DNA from: Sphingomonadaceae bacterium
GTDB taxonomy: Bacteria > Pseudomonadota > Alphaproteobacteria > Sphingomonadales > Sphingomonadaceae
Assembly (NCBI GenBank): GCA_002863155.1
Contig: PKED01000051.1
Coordinates: 1-64,000, forward strand
DNA length: 64,000 nucleotides
Direction: 5' to 3'
Position numbers and translations under genes: made by a program. Shown one piece after another: positions 1-10,235 of the stretch. The notes beneath the pieces are model-generated. The model had not been told where the DNA came from. It did no database searches and worked only from the letters and a program-made list of their open reading frames with translations. Positions within the stretch are counted from its first letter, which is position 1. Each line of letters opens with the position of its first letter.

Positions 1-283
1 CACCCTGAATGCCCGACAGGTCGATCGCCTGCAGCTTCTCCAGATCGGCCTGCGACAACGCCGACACCGCGATCGGCACATCGAGCAGTCGCTCCTCGCG
101 ACGGCGGGCGATGACGACGACCTCGTCGAGCTTGCCCTCTGCAACCGTTATGGGAAAGTTCGCGTCATCCGCCTGCGCTTGCGACGTTGCGGGTTGGGAG
201 CCGGTTTGGGCGACGGCGGGCATCGCGATCATCGCAGCGCCGGCGAACAGCGCGGCGCGCAGACAGGCAGTACGGTATGTCAT
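1..283 (-). CDS. TonB-dependent receptor, N-terminal fragment (cut by window edge)
   Basis: Partial outer-membrane receptor; about 94 N-terminal residues are visible and the gene continues past base 1. The start ATG is at 281-283 on the minus strand. A signal peptide is visible (positively charged MTYRTACLR, then an Ala-rich core ending AVAQ). The following segment, with EVVVIARRREERLLDVPIAVSA, is the TonB box/plug entrance typical of sphingomonad TonB-dependent receptors. In this family the receptor imports a siderophore, sugar polymer or other large substrate using TonB energy; the substrate cannot be told from this piece. It is transcribed divergently from a TetR regulator, and a palindrome overlapping its promoter suggests that regulator represses it. 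Confidence 0.8.
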   Translation of the reverse strand, partial: MTYRTACLRAALFAGAAMIAMPAVAQTGSQPATSQAQADDANFPITVAEGKLDEVVVIARRREERLLDVPIAVSALSQADLEKLQAIDLSGIQG

Positions 284-341
284 CGAAAATCCCTCCTATC
301 GCCGACGCGGACTTCTGCGGGTTGCGCTCGGCATGCGGGGA

Positions 342-370
342 CCTATACTGAAAGTTGAACCATGTTTCAA
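342..370 (-). promoter_or_regulatory. Predicted sigma-70 promoter of the TonB receptor gene
   Basis: On the minus strand TTGAAA (365-370) is followed after exactly 17 bases by TATAGG (342-347), a good -35/-10 pair about 60 bases upstream of the receptor ATG. The -35 box and most of the spacer lie inside the 351-374 palindrome. Confidence 0.55.
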
Positions 371-374
371 CTTT
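351..374. promoter_or_regulatory. Probable TetR-family operator (24-bp palindrome)
   Basis: A near-perfect 24-bp palindrome is centred on CATG (361-364). The arms AAAGTTGAA (351-359) and TTCAACTTT (366-374) match exactly and only the pair 360/365 mismatches. It covers the -35 box of the divergent receptor promoter and ends 17 bases before the TetR start codon, so one bound repressor dimer could control both genes. Confidence 0.65.
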
Positions 375-391
375 AGAAAGGGCAAGCTGCC

Positions 392-1021
392 ATGCCGGTA
401 AAGACTGCCCTACCTGACGCCAAGCAACCGCGCACCGACCGGGGCCGGAAGACGCGACGCGCGATCCTGGATGCGGCGCGCAGCGAATTCGGCGAGCGCG
501 GATTTCACGATGCATCGATCAGCAGCATTACGCGCCGGGCGGGTGTCGCGCTCGGCAGTTTCTACACCTATTTCGATAGCAAGGACGCGCTGTTCCGCGC
601 GCTGGTGCGCGATATGTCGGATCAGGTCCGCGATCACGTCGCGCCGGTGCTCCAGTCTGCGCCTGATCAGGTCGCCGCCGAACAGGCGGGACTGAAAGCC
701 TTCATCGAGTTCGTGCGCGGCCACAAGGAAATCTACCGCATCATCGACGAAGCCGAATTCGTCGATCCCGACAGCTTTCGCGCGCATTATTCGACGACGG
801 CAGAGCGGATCGCCCAGCGGCTCGAGGCAGCGGCCGCGCGCGGCGAAGTGCGTGGCGAGCACAGTGACGTACATGCCTGGGCGATCATGGGGATAAACGT
901 TTTTCTTGGCCTGCGCTTCGGGGTTTGGGGCGAGGAATTGAGCGCCGACGCGGTCGCCAAGGCCGCAGCCGGGCTATTACGCGATGGTCTGGCGGCGAAG
1001 CCATATACCCATTCCGGGTAA
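392..1021 (+). CDS. TetR/AcrR family transcriptional regulator
   Basis: A 209-residue one-component repressor. The N-terminal TetR helix-turn-helix covers about residues 22-70 (RRAILDAARSEFGERGF, then the recognition helix region ALGSFYTYFDSKDALF), and the rest is an all-helical ligand-binding domain whose ligand is not recognisable. The start ATG at 392 is preceded by AGAAAGGG at a suitable distance. The gene is divergent from the TonB receptor and a 24-bp palindrome lies between them, so autoregulation plus control of the receptor is the likely role. Confidence 0.88.
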   Translation: MPVKTALPDAKQPRTDRGRKTRRAILDAARSEFGERGFHDASISSITRRAGVALGSFYTYFDSKDALFRALVRDMSDQVRDHVAPVLQSAPDQVAAEQAGLKAFIEFVRGHKEIYRIIDEAEFVDPDSFRAHYSTTAERIAQRLEAAAARGEVRGEHSDVHAWAIMGINVFLGLRFGVWGEELSADAVAKAAAGLLRDGLAAKPYTHSG

Positions 1022-1080
1022 TTGCGTCGCAAAACTGTCTTCAAACTGCCATGGCCGACCGGTTGTCGGCGGAAATCGGG

Positions 1081-1419
1081 TCAGTGGTGGGGCCCCGACT
1101 CGTCAGCCCGAAGCGCATTGACCAGCGCGTCGCGCACCCGCTCGACGGCACGCCGATCAAGTCCTTCGGCGCGCGGCGTTTCACTCGCGAGCAGCGCCTG
1201 TACGCCCCGGATCGTATAGCCGTCGCGTTCCAACAGATCGTGGATGCGCCGAACGAGTGCGACATCGTCGGGGCGGTAGTAACGTCGGCGCCCGGCGCGC
1301 GTCAGCGGTCGCAATTGCGGAAACCGCGTCTCCCAATATCGGAGGATGTGACGGGCGACGCCGGTTTCCTGCGACAGCTCGCCGATCGTGCGATAGGCGC
1401 CTGCGGCTTTGTCCGACAC
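1081..1419 (-). CDS. MerR family transcriptional regulator
   Basis: A 112-residue MerR-type DNA-binding protein. The winged helix-turn-helix is at about residues 10-75 (RTIGELSQETGVARHILRYW, then RRYYRPDDV). There is no long effector domain and no cysteine metal site, so it is a short MerR of the type commonly found downstream of ihfA. It starts 12 bases after the ihfA stop in the same direction, so it is probably the last gene of the rpmF-plsX-fabH-ihfA operon. Its targets are unknown. Confidence 0.85.
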   Translation of the reverse strand: MSDKAAGAYRTIGELSQETGVARHILRYWETRFPQLRPLTRAGRRRYYRPDDVALVRRIHDLLERDGYTIRGVQALLASETPRAEGLDRRAVERVRDALVNALRADESGPHH

Positions 1420-1431
1420 TATTTCAATGCC

Positions 1432-1731
1432 TTAGCCTGCCTTGACGATGCGGTCGCGCATCATCTGGCTGGCGCGGAACGTAAGGACCTTGCGCGGCGC
1501 GATCGGTACCTCGACGCCGGTCTTGGGATTGCGACCGACGCGTTCGCCCTTTTCGCGCAGCACGAACGTGCCGAAGCCGGAAATCTTCACATTCTCGCCG
1601 CTGGCAAGAGCGTGGCACATATTGCCGAGAATCTGTTCGACGAGCCGGGCCGAATCGACGCGCGACAAGCCGACCTGACGGTGCAGTGCTTCGGCAAGAT
1701 CGGCTCGTGTCAATGTTCCCGCAGCCTTCAT
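1432..1731 (-). CDS. ihfA: Integration host factor subunit alpha
   Basis: A 99-residue HU/IHF-family protein that pairs with IHF-beta to bend DNA sharply for recombination, replication and sigma-54 transcription. Family features visible are [16 protein letters not shown] at the N-terminus, the [12 protein letters not shown] strand pair, the beta-arm with [11 protein letters not shown] carrying the intercalating proline, and a C-terminal helix. Length matches IhfA. It lies 82 bases downstream of fabH and just upstream of the MerR gene. IHF is a usual partner of sigma-54 promoters, which is relevant to the glnK promoter in this window. Confidence 0.95.
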   Translation of the reverse strand: MKAAGTLTRADLAEALHRQVGLSRVDSARLVEQILGNMCHALASGENVKISGFGTFVLREKGERVGRNPKTGVEVPIAPRKVLTFRASQMMRDRIVKAG

Positions 1732-1813
1732 TAGGCATCCCTCCCTGTTGAGGAAAACAGCCTAACACACCGCGAAATGTTGGCAAATCTTGGTCATTCC
1801 CAATGCGGAACAG

Positions 1814-2776
1814 TCAATAGCGGACCAGCGCCGCGCCCCAGGTGAAGCCGCCGCCCATCGCTTCGAGCACCAGCAGGTCGCCGCGCTTGATGCGGCCGTC
1901 GCGCACGGCCGTGTCGAGCGCCAGCGGCACCGACGCGGCCGAGGTATTGGCATGGCGGTCGACGGTGACGATCACCTGACGCGGATCAAGGCCGAGCTTC
2001 TTTGCGGTTGCATCCAGGATGCGGATATTGGCCTGGTGCGGCACCACCCAGGCAATTTCGGCGGCGGTATGTCCCGCGATCGCCAGCACTTCGTCCATCA
2101 CCGCGGCAAGCTTTGACACGGCATGGCGGAATACCTCGCGCCCCTTCATCCGCACCTTGCCGACAGTGCCGGTCGTCGACGGGCCGCCATCGACATAGAG
2201 CAGGTCGTTGAACTGCCCGTCGGCGTGGAGCTTGCTCGCCAGCACGCCGCGCGCGCCCGGGCCCTCTTCGGCTTCGAGCACGATCGCCCCGGCGCCGTCG
2301 CCGAACAGCACGCAGGTCGCGCGGTCCTCCCAGTCGAGGATGCGGCTGAACGTCTCGGCGCCGATCACCAGCGCACAGAGGGCGGTCCCCGCGCGGATCA
2401 TGTTCTCCGCGACCTGCAACGCATAGAGAAACCCCGAACAGACCGCCGCGACGTCGAACGCGACGCAGTCGCCGGCGCCGAGCGCATGTTGCACCTTGGT
2501 TGCGGAGGAGGGGAAGGTCTGGTCCGGAGTCGCGGTCGCCAGAACGATCAGGTCGACGTCGCCGGGCTGCCGACCGGCGGCCGCCAGCGCGGCGCGGGCG
2601 GCATCGGTCGCGAGGCTGGCCGTCGTCTCCCCCTCGCCCGCGATGTGCCGCATGCGGATGCCGGTCCGCTCGACGATCCATTCGTCGGACGTGTCGACCC
2701 TTTCCGCCAGATCGGCATTCGTCACGCAGCGGCGCGGCAGCGCCGATCCGGTTCCGCTGATCACCGCTCTGATCAT
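1814..2776 (-). CDS. fabH: Beta-ketoacyl-ACP synthase III
   Basis: A 320-residue condensing enzyme that joins acetyl-CoA to malonyl-ACP to start type II fatty acid synthesis. The Cys-His-Asn catalytic set is in place: C113 in AAVCSGF, H247 in [10 protein letters not shown] and N277 in HANTSA. The start ATG overlaps the plsX stop by 4 bases (ATGA), implying translational coupling. The plsX-fabH-ihfA order is the usual arrangement. Confidence 0.97.
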   Translation of the reverse strand: MIRAVISGTGSALPRRCVTNADLAERVDTSDEWIVERTGIRMRHIAGEGETTASLATDAARAALAAAGRQPGDVDLIVLATATPDQTFPSSATKVQHALGAGDCVAFDVAAVCSGFLYALQVAENMIRAGTALCALVIGAETFSRILDWEDRATCVLFGDGAGAIVLEAEEGPGARGVLASKLHADGQFNDLLYVDGGPSTTGTVGKVRMKGREVFRHAVSKLAAVMDEVLAIAGHTAAEIAWVVPHQANIRILDATAKKLGLDPRQVIVTVDRHANTSAASVPLALDTAVRDGRIKRGDLLVLEAMGGGFTWGAALVRY

Positions 2777-3798
2777 GCCGCCTGCGCTTCGAAATTGCCG
2801 AGATCGTCGCTGATCCGCCGGGTGAGGTCGTCGCGCACCAGCTTGGCGGCAAGCGCGATCGCATGGGCGACGCCGATTTCGGTGGCGCCGCCATGGCTTT
2901 TGACGACGATGCCGTTCAGGCCGAGGAAAACCGCGCCATTGTGATTATTGGGATCGAGATGGTCGCGCAGCAGCTTCGTCGCGGGGCGCGAGATCAGGAA
3001 ACCGAGCTTCGACCGCAGCGAGCTGCTGAATGCGCGCTTGAGCAGATCGGCGACGAAACGTGCGGTCCCCTCCGCCGTCTTGAGCGCGATATTGCCCGAA
3101 AATCCGTCGCAGACGATGACGTCGAGATCGCCCTGCGACAGGCGATTGCCCTCGACGAATCCGGCAAAGGTCATCGGCAGATGCGATGCCGCCTTCAGCC
3201 GCGCGGCGGCGTCGCGGATATTGTCGGTGCCCTTCATATCCTCGGTGCCGATGTTGAGCAGGGCGACACGTGGCGACTTCAGGTCGAACGTCGTTCGGGC
3301 ATAGGCCGCGCCCATCACCGCGAACTGGACGAGATTGGCCGCATCGCATTCGGTATTGGCGCCGAGATCGAGCATGACGACGTCGTTCTTGCCAAGGCTC
3401 GGCATGGTCGCCGCCAGCGCCGGGCGATCGATGCCGGGCAGAGTACGCAGGGCAAGCTTCGCCATCGCCATCAGCGCGCCGGTATTACCCGATGACACGG
3501 CCGCGGCGGCGTTACCCTGTTTCACCAGATCAATGGCGACGCCGATCGACGTCGTCTTGGCGCGCCGCAGTGCCGCGCTCGGCTTTTCGTTCGCGGTCAC
3601 GACATCGGGCGCGTGGACGATTTCGGCGCGGGCGGCGAGTGCGGGATGGGTCGGCAGGCGCGCGCGAATCGCGGCTTCATCGCCGACGAGTACAAAGCTG
3701 ACGTCCGGGTACAGCGCGCAGGCACGATCGGTGCCGGCCAGCATCACCGCCAGTCCTTCGTCGCCGCCCATTGCGTCGATCGCAATCCGGGAGTTCAT
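2773..3798 (-). CDS. plsX: Phosphate acyltransferase PlsX
   Basis: A 341-residue enzyme that converts acyl-ACP to acyl-phosphate, the donor for PlsY in phosphatidic acid synthesis. It opens with [13 protein letters not shown], the PlsX signature, and has [21 protein letters not shown] and [12 protein letters not shown]. Length is normal. It lies between rpmF (29 bases upstream) and fabH (4-base overlap), so fatty acid initiation and phospholipid synthesis are co-transcribed. Confidence 0.97.
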   Translation of the reverse strand: MNSRIAIDAMGGDEGLAVMLAGTDRACALYPDVSFVLVGDEAAIRARLPTHPALAARAEIVHAPDVVTANEKPSAALRRAKTTSIGVAIDLVKQGNAAAAVSSGNTGALMAMAKLALRTLPGIDRPALAATMPSLGKNDVVMLDLGANTECDAANLVQFAVMGAAYARTTFDLKSPRVALLNIGTEDMKGTDNIRDAAARLKAASHLPMTFAGFVEGNRLSQGDLDVIVCDGFSGNIALKTAEGTARFVADLLKRAFSSSLRSKLGFLISRPATKLLRDHLDPNNHNGAVFLGLNGIVVKSHGGATEIGVAHAIALAAKLVRDDLTRRISDDLGNFEAQAA

Positions 3799-3827
3799 GC
3801 CAGCTTCGTCCCCCGGTCGGCTGGGTC

Positions 3828-4007
3828 TCAGCCTTCGACCGAGACGATCTCGCGGCCGTTATAATGCCCGCACGCGCCGCATAGCACATGCGGCCGCTTC
3901 AGTTCGCCACAATTCGGGCATTCCTGAAACGCGGCAACCGTGAGCGAATCATGGCTGCGGCGCATGCCGCGCTTCGACGGCGAAGTCTTTCTCTTGGGAA
4001 CGGCCAT
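3828..4007 (-). CDS. rpmF: 50S ribosomal protein L32
   Basis: A 59-residue ribosomal protein. It begins [20 protein letters not shown], typical of alphaproteobacterial L32, and carries the zinc-type cysteines C30-x2-C33 and C43-x2-C46 ([15 protein letters not shown]). The start codon is at 4005-4007 and the stop at 3828-3830. It is the first gene of the plsX-fabH operon. The DUF177 gene often found upstream is absent here; a divergent MAPEG gene follows instead. Confidence 0.96.
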   Translation of the reverse strand: MAVPKRKTSPSKRGMRRSHDSLTVAAFQECPNCGELKRPHVLCGACGHYNGREIVSVEG

Positions 4008-4214
4008 TTCGGCACCTTAGCTTTCGACAGAATTGAAGAATGACGGCGAACGCCAAGCTGCCAGCGGATATCACGACCATTCGGCCGCGGATAGCCACCA
4101 GCGGCCCGACACTTCGCGAAGGGCGCCCGTATACCGATTTTGCGCGCGGTTGCAAGCGGGGCCGATGGGTGGCAACCCGTGCGTCCCGACATGTGGCAAA
4201 GGATTTTTACGTCT

Positions 4215-4652
4215 ATGGCCGTCGCGCTGCTGCCGATCACCCTGACCGCCGCCGGATCGGCCGGCCTGATCAATTTCTGGCTCGCCTTCCGTTCGGGACG
4301 CGCACGTGCCGCGGCTGGCGGCGGGCTTGGCCATCTCGACAATGATCTGTTGCTCGCGCGCAGCCGTTCGCACGCCAATTTCGCCGAATATACGCCGGTT
4401 GTGCTCGTGCTGATCGGCGCGATCGAGCTTGCGGAGGGGTCGAGCCTGTGGCTGTGGATCGTCAGCGGCCTGTTCCTGCTCGGCCGGATCGCCCATCCGC
4501 TGGGGATGGAGAATCGCCTGCCGCAGGGGCGCTTCATCGGCACCATCCTCGCGCTGCTGATCACGCTCGGCCTTGGCCTCTACGCCTTGTCGCTGCCGCT
4601 GCGCGCCGCGCCCAGCCCGACCGCGATCGAAGCGCCGCCGTCGCAGGGGTAA
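4215..4652 (+). CDS. MAPEG family membrane protein
   Basis: An integral membrane protein of about 145 residues with four hydrophobic helices. It has the family pattern of basic residues after helix 1 and the RSRSHANFAEYTPVVLVLIG block that marks bacterial MAPEG (membrane-associated eicosanoid/glutathione metabolism) proteins. The enzymatic role of bacterial members is mostly untested. I chose the ATG at 4215 because AAAGGA (4198-4203) lies 11 bases upstream; an in-frame ATG at 4191 would add 8 residues. It converges on the metallo-hydrolase gene with only 3 bases between the stops. Confidence 0.85.
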   Translation: MAVALLPITLTAAGSAGLINFWLAFRSGRARAAAGGGLGHLDNDLLLARSRSHANFAEYTPVVLVLIGAIELAEGSSLWLWIVSGLFLLGRIAHPLGMENRLPQGRFIGTILALLITLGLGLYALSLPLRAAPSPTAIEAPPSQG

Positions 4653-4655
4653 TCG

Positions 4656-5315
4656 CTACGCCGCGAGCGCCGAATCGCTGACGAACATATTGGTCCGCCG
4701 TTCGGTGCCGAAATCGCTGGGATTGCCGTGGCCGGGAATGAAGACGGTATCGTCGCCCATCGGCCAGAGCCGGTTGACGATCGAATCGATCAGATCCTGG
4801 TGATTGCCGAGCGGAAAGTCGGTCCTGCCGATCGATCCCTGAAACAGCACGTCGCCGACCAGCGCGAGCCTGGCGGGCGCATGGTGGAACACGACATGGC
4901 CCGGCGTATGGCCGGGGCAGTGCCGCACCGCAAAGTCCAGCGTCCCGACCCGAACGGTATCGCCATCGACCAGCCAGCGATCCGGCTCGAACGGCACGCC
5001 GCGAATCCCGTAATTGCGGCCATCTTCGTCGAGCCGCGCGATCCAGAACCGATCGGCCTCGTGCGGGCCTTCGATCGGGACGCCGAGCTCTTTCGCCAGC
5101 ACCCCGGCCTCGCCGCAATGGTCGATATGGCCGTGGGTGAGCAGGATCTTTTCGATCGTCACCCCCGTCTTGGCGATCGCCGCGCGCAGCTTGGGCAGAT
5201 CGCCGCCGGGATCGACAAAGGCGCCGCGCATCGTCTGCGTGCACCAGAGCAACGTGCAGTTCTGCTGCAGCGGCGTGACCGGAATGATCGCGGCCTGGAT
5301 CGGCGAAGTCGTCAT
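4656..5315 (-). CDS. MBL-fold metallohydrolase, glyoxalase II-like
   Basis: A soluble binuclear-metal hydrolase of 219 residues. The metal motif HxHxDH is H61-G-H63-I-D65-H66 (LLTHGHIDHCGE), with later ligands in RHCPGHTPGHVVF, VGDVLF and FIPGHGNP. Its compact size without the C-terminal glyoxalase II substrate domain fits the YcbL-type group, which hydrolyses thioesters such as lactoylglutathione; the exact substrate is inference. The start is the ATG at 5313-5315 (MTTSPIQAA). It is divergent from pabBC. Confidence 0.87.
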   Translation of the reverse strand: MTTSPIQAAIIPVTPLQQNCTLLWCTQTMRGAFVDPGGDLPKLRAAIAKTGVTIEKILLTHGHIDHCGEAGVLAKELGVPIEGPHEADRFWIARLDEDGRNYGIRGVPFEPDRWLVDGDTVRVGTLDFAVRHCPGHTPGHVVFHHAPARLALVGDVLFQGSIGRTDFPLGNHQDLIDSIVNRLWPMGDDTVFIPGHGNPSDFGTERRTNMFVSDSALAA

Positions 5316-5443
5316 GCCCGCTGCGATAAGGCGGCGTGGTCCGGGCGGCAAGCGGCAGCGATATGCCAAAGGCCGATAAGCGAAGGGCCAAGATGGTAAA
5401 CGCTTGCCGAGCGGTCCATGACGCGTGCATCTGGGCGTTGCCC

Positions 5444-8448
<3,005 letters not shown>

Positions 8449-8468
8449 GGCAGTGGATCGGTTGCACC

Positions 8469-8493
8469 CGTGAAACGCAGCGTTCACGTTTTT
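8469..8493 (+). terminator. Rho-independent terminator after the aminotransferase
   Basis: Arms CGTGAA (8469-8474) and TTCACG (8483-8488) close an 8-base loop that can pair further (CG with CG), followed directly by five T (8489-8493). It lies 20 bases after the aminotransferase stop. Confidence 0.65.
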
Positions 8494-8597
8494 GAAGGCT
8501 TGTTTCGGCACGGATCGTAACGATTTCCCGGCTACCGCGTATGCGGATGGAGGTTGGCCGCAGGCAGCGCGCCACCGCCGCTTTGGAAAGTTTGGCC

Positions 8598-8741
8598 ATG
8601 TTGAAGTTTTTCAAGTCGTCCCTTTTGTGGCAGATCTCGAGCGGGTTCGTGCTCGGCACGATCGGCATGATCGCGATGGCACCTGCGGACGCGTCACCGC
8701 TCGCGGCGTTGTTTCCGACTGCAATCGTCGGCGCGCGCTGA
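8598..8741 (+). CDS. Small hypothetical membrane or exported peptide, 47 residues
   Basis: A short gene encoding MLKFFKSSLLWQISSGF, then a hydrophobic stretch (VLGTIGMIAMAPADA) and a short tail. The start ATG at 8598 has GGAAAG (8585-8590) seven bases upstream, a convincing ribosome site. The N-terminus is basic followed by a single hydrophobic segment ending APADA, so it is either a single-pass membrane peptide or a secreted peptide with a signal sequence. It lies alone between a terminator and msrA. I do not recognise a function. Confidence 0.55.
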   Translation: MLKFFKSSLLWQISSGFVLGTIGMIAMAPADASPLAALFPTAIVGAR

Positions 8742-8807
8742 GTCAGTGCGTGTAACCGCGGCCACGGGTCGCGCGAATTGTGTCATGCAACAACCAGAAG
8801 GATTGTC

Positions 8808-9467
8808 ATGACACGGAGTTTCATTGCGTTTGTCGGCTTTGCAGGATTGTCGATCGCCGCATTGTCGGCCGGATCGGCCAATGCCGAGCGTGCGGTCGTC
8901 ATCCCGGCCGCCAAGATCGACGTGCCACGCACCGGAAAGACCCAGACGGCGGTGTTCGCCGGCGGTTGCTTCTGGGGCATGGAAGCGGTGTTCGAGCACA
9001 TCAAGGGCGTGAAATCGGTCGTCTCCGGCTATGCGGGCGGCAACGCCGCGACCGCGACCTATGACCAGGTCAGCAGCGAGACCACCGGCCATGCCGAAGC
9101 GGTCCGGATCGTCTATGATCCTTCGGTCGTCAGCTATGCGACGCTGCTGCGCGTCTATTTCTCAGTCGCGCACGATCCGACCCAGCTCAACCGCCAGGGC
9201 CCCGACAGCGGCCCCAGCTATCGCTCGGCGATCTTCCCGCAGAATGGCCAGCAGCGCGCCGTCGCCGCAGCCTATATCGCCCAGCTCGACAAGACCCACG
9301 CCTTCCCGTCGAAGATCGTGACGCGGATCGAACAGGGCCAGTTCTTCGCGGCCGAGGACTATCACCAGGATTTCTTCGCCCGTAATCCCTACCACCCCTA
9401 TATCGTCCATTGGGACAAGCCGAAGGTCGCGGCCTTCAAGGCAGCGTTCGCGCCGATCGCGCGCTAA
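8808..9467 (+). CDS. msrA: Peptide-methionine (S)-S-oxide reductase, exported form
   Basis: A 219-residue MsrA that reduces the S form of methionine sulfoxide in proteins. The catalytic cysteine is C54 in GGCFWGMEAVFEHI; GHAEAVRIVYDP and the acidic/aromatic EDYHQDFFARNP motif complete the family pattern. Residues 1-26 form a signal peptide (FIAFVGFAGLSIAALSAGSANA), so this copy probably works in the periplasm, unlike most cytosolic MsrA. The start at 8808 is set by AGAAGGA just upstream (8796-8802). It converges on pdeM with 7 bases between. Confidence 0.95.
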   Translation: MTRSFIAFVGFAGLSIAALSAGSANAERAVVIPAAKIDVPRTGKTQTAVFAGGCFWGMEAVFEHIKGVKSVVSGYAGGNAATATYDQVSSETTGHAEAVRIVYDPSVVSYATLLRVYFSVAHDPTQLNRQGPDSGPSYRSAIFPQNGQQRAVAAAYIAQLDKTHAFPSKIVTRIEQGQFFAAEDYHQDFFARNPYHPYIVHWDKPKVAAFKAAFAPIAR

Positions 9468-9474
9468 GCCCTGA

Positions 9475-10149
9475 TCAGGCGGCGAGGGCGAAGCGCAGCA
9501 GCCGGTTTTCAACCGGGACAAGCGCTTCGGCCACGCCGCCGACGGCGCGCGCGATTTCCGGGTGGTCGGCGTCGAGCCCGCCGGTCAATGCCCCGAACGC
9601 CGGAAGCACGAGCTTGGTCGCGCTCGCGACGAAGCAGCGCCGCGACACCAATCGACCGTGCAGCCGGACGCGCAGCTTGGGATGGAAATGCCCCGACAGC
9701 TCCGGGCGACTGTCGGTCGGGTCGGCTTCGTGGCGCAGGATCAGGCCGTCCACTGCCGCCTCCGCCATCACGTCGCCGCCGCAGCGATCGACGAGCGTCG
9801 CGCCGACGCCGGCATCGTGATTGCCGGTAATCCAGGTCCAGCGCATCGCCCCTGTCAGTGCACGCAGGCGCTCGCGCGGTGCCGGTGCGAGCCGCTCACA
9901 CCCTGCGCTATCGTGAAAACTGTCACCCAGACACCAAATCTCGACCGGATCGATGTCCGAAACGAGCGCCCCGAGATCGCTGAGCGTCGCCAGGCTGTCA
10001 TAAGGGGGCAGCATCTGGCCGCCGCGCGCGAACCAACTGCCCTTTTCAAGATGCAGATCGGCCACCAGCAGCGCCCGGCGCGCCGGCCAATACAGCGCCC
10101 CCTGCGGCAGCGCCGCGAAATCTTGTCCGGCGAACGAAAGGCGAACCAT
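9475..10149 (-). CDS. pdeM: Ligase-associated DNA damage response endonuclease PdeM
   Basis: A 224-residue calcineurin-like metallophosphoesterase. Metal-binding motifs in order are D31-L-H33, GDSFHD (75-80), GNHD (109-112) and GHFHP (153-157). Its overall sequence (ADLHLEKGSWFARGG, LPPYDSLATL) matches the phosphoesterase that usually sits in one cluster with a DEXH helicase, an MBL exonuclease and an ATP-dependent ligase. Here those three partners are 6-17 kb away. It is divergent from kup with 86 bases between. Its proposed role is nucleolytic processing of damaged DNA ends together with the partners. Confidence 0.9.
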   Translation of the reverse strand: MVRLSFAGQDFAALPQGALYWPARRALLVADLHLEKGSWFARGGQMLPPYDSLATLSDLGALVSDIDPVEIWCLGDSFHDSAGCERLAPAPRERLRALTGAMRWTWITGNHDAGVGATLVDRCGGDVMAEAAVDGLILRHEADPTDSRPELSGHFHPKLRVRLHGRLVSRRCFVASATKLVLPAFGALTGGLDADHPEIARAVGGVAEALVPVENRLLRFALAA

Positions 10150-10235
10150 GGCCCGCTATGCCGCGCCCGGCGAGCGGCTTCAAGCGGCGAATTCTGTTGC
10201 ACCGTCGCGCGACAGGCGTAAAGCGCGCCCGACCC

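Noticed and set aside
1054..1070. Hairpin GCCGAC-N5-GTCGGC after the merR/tetR convergent ends
   Set aside because: No T-run on either strand and only a 6-bp stem, so too weak to call a terminator.
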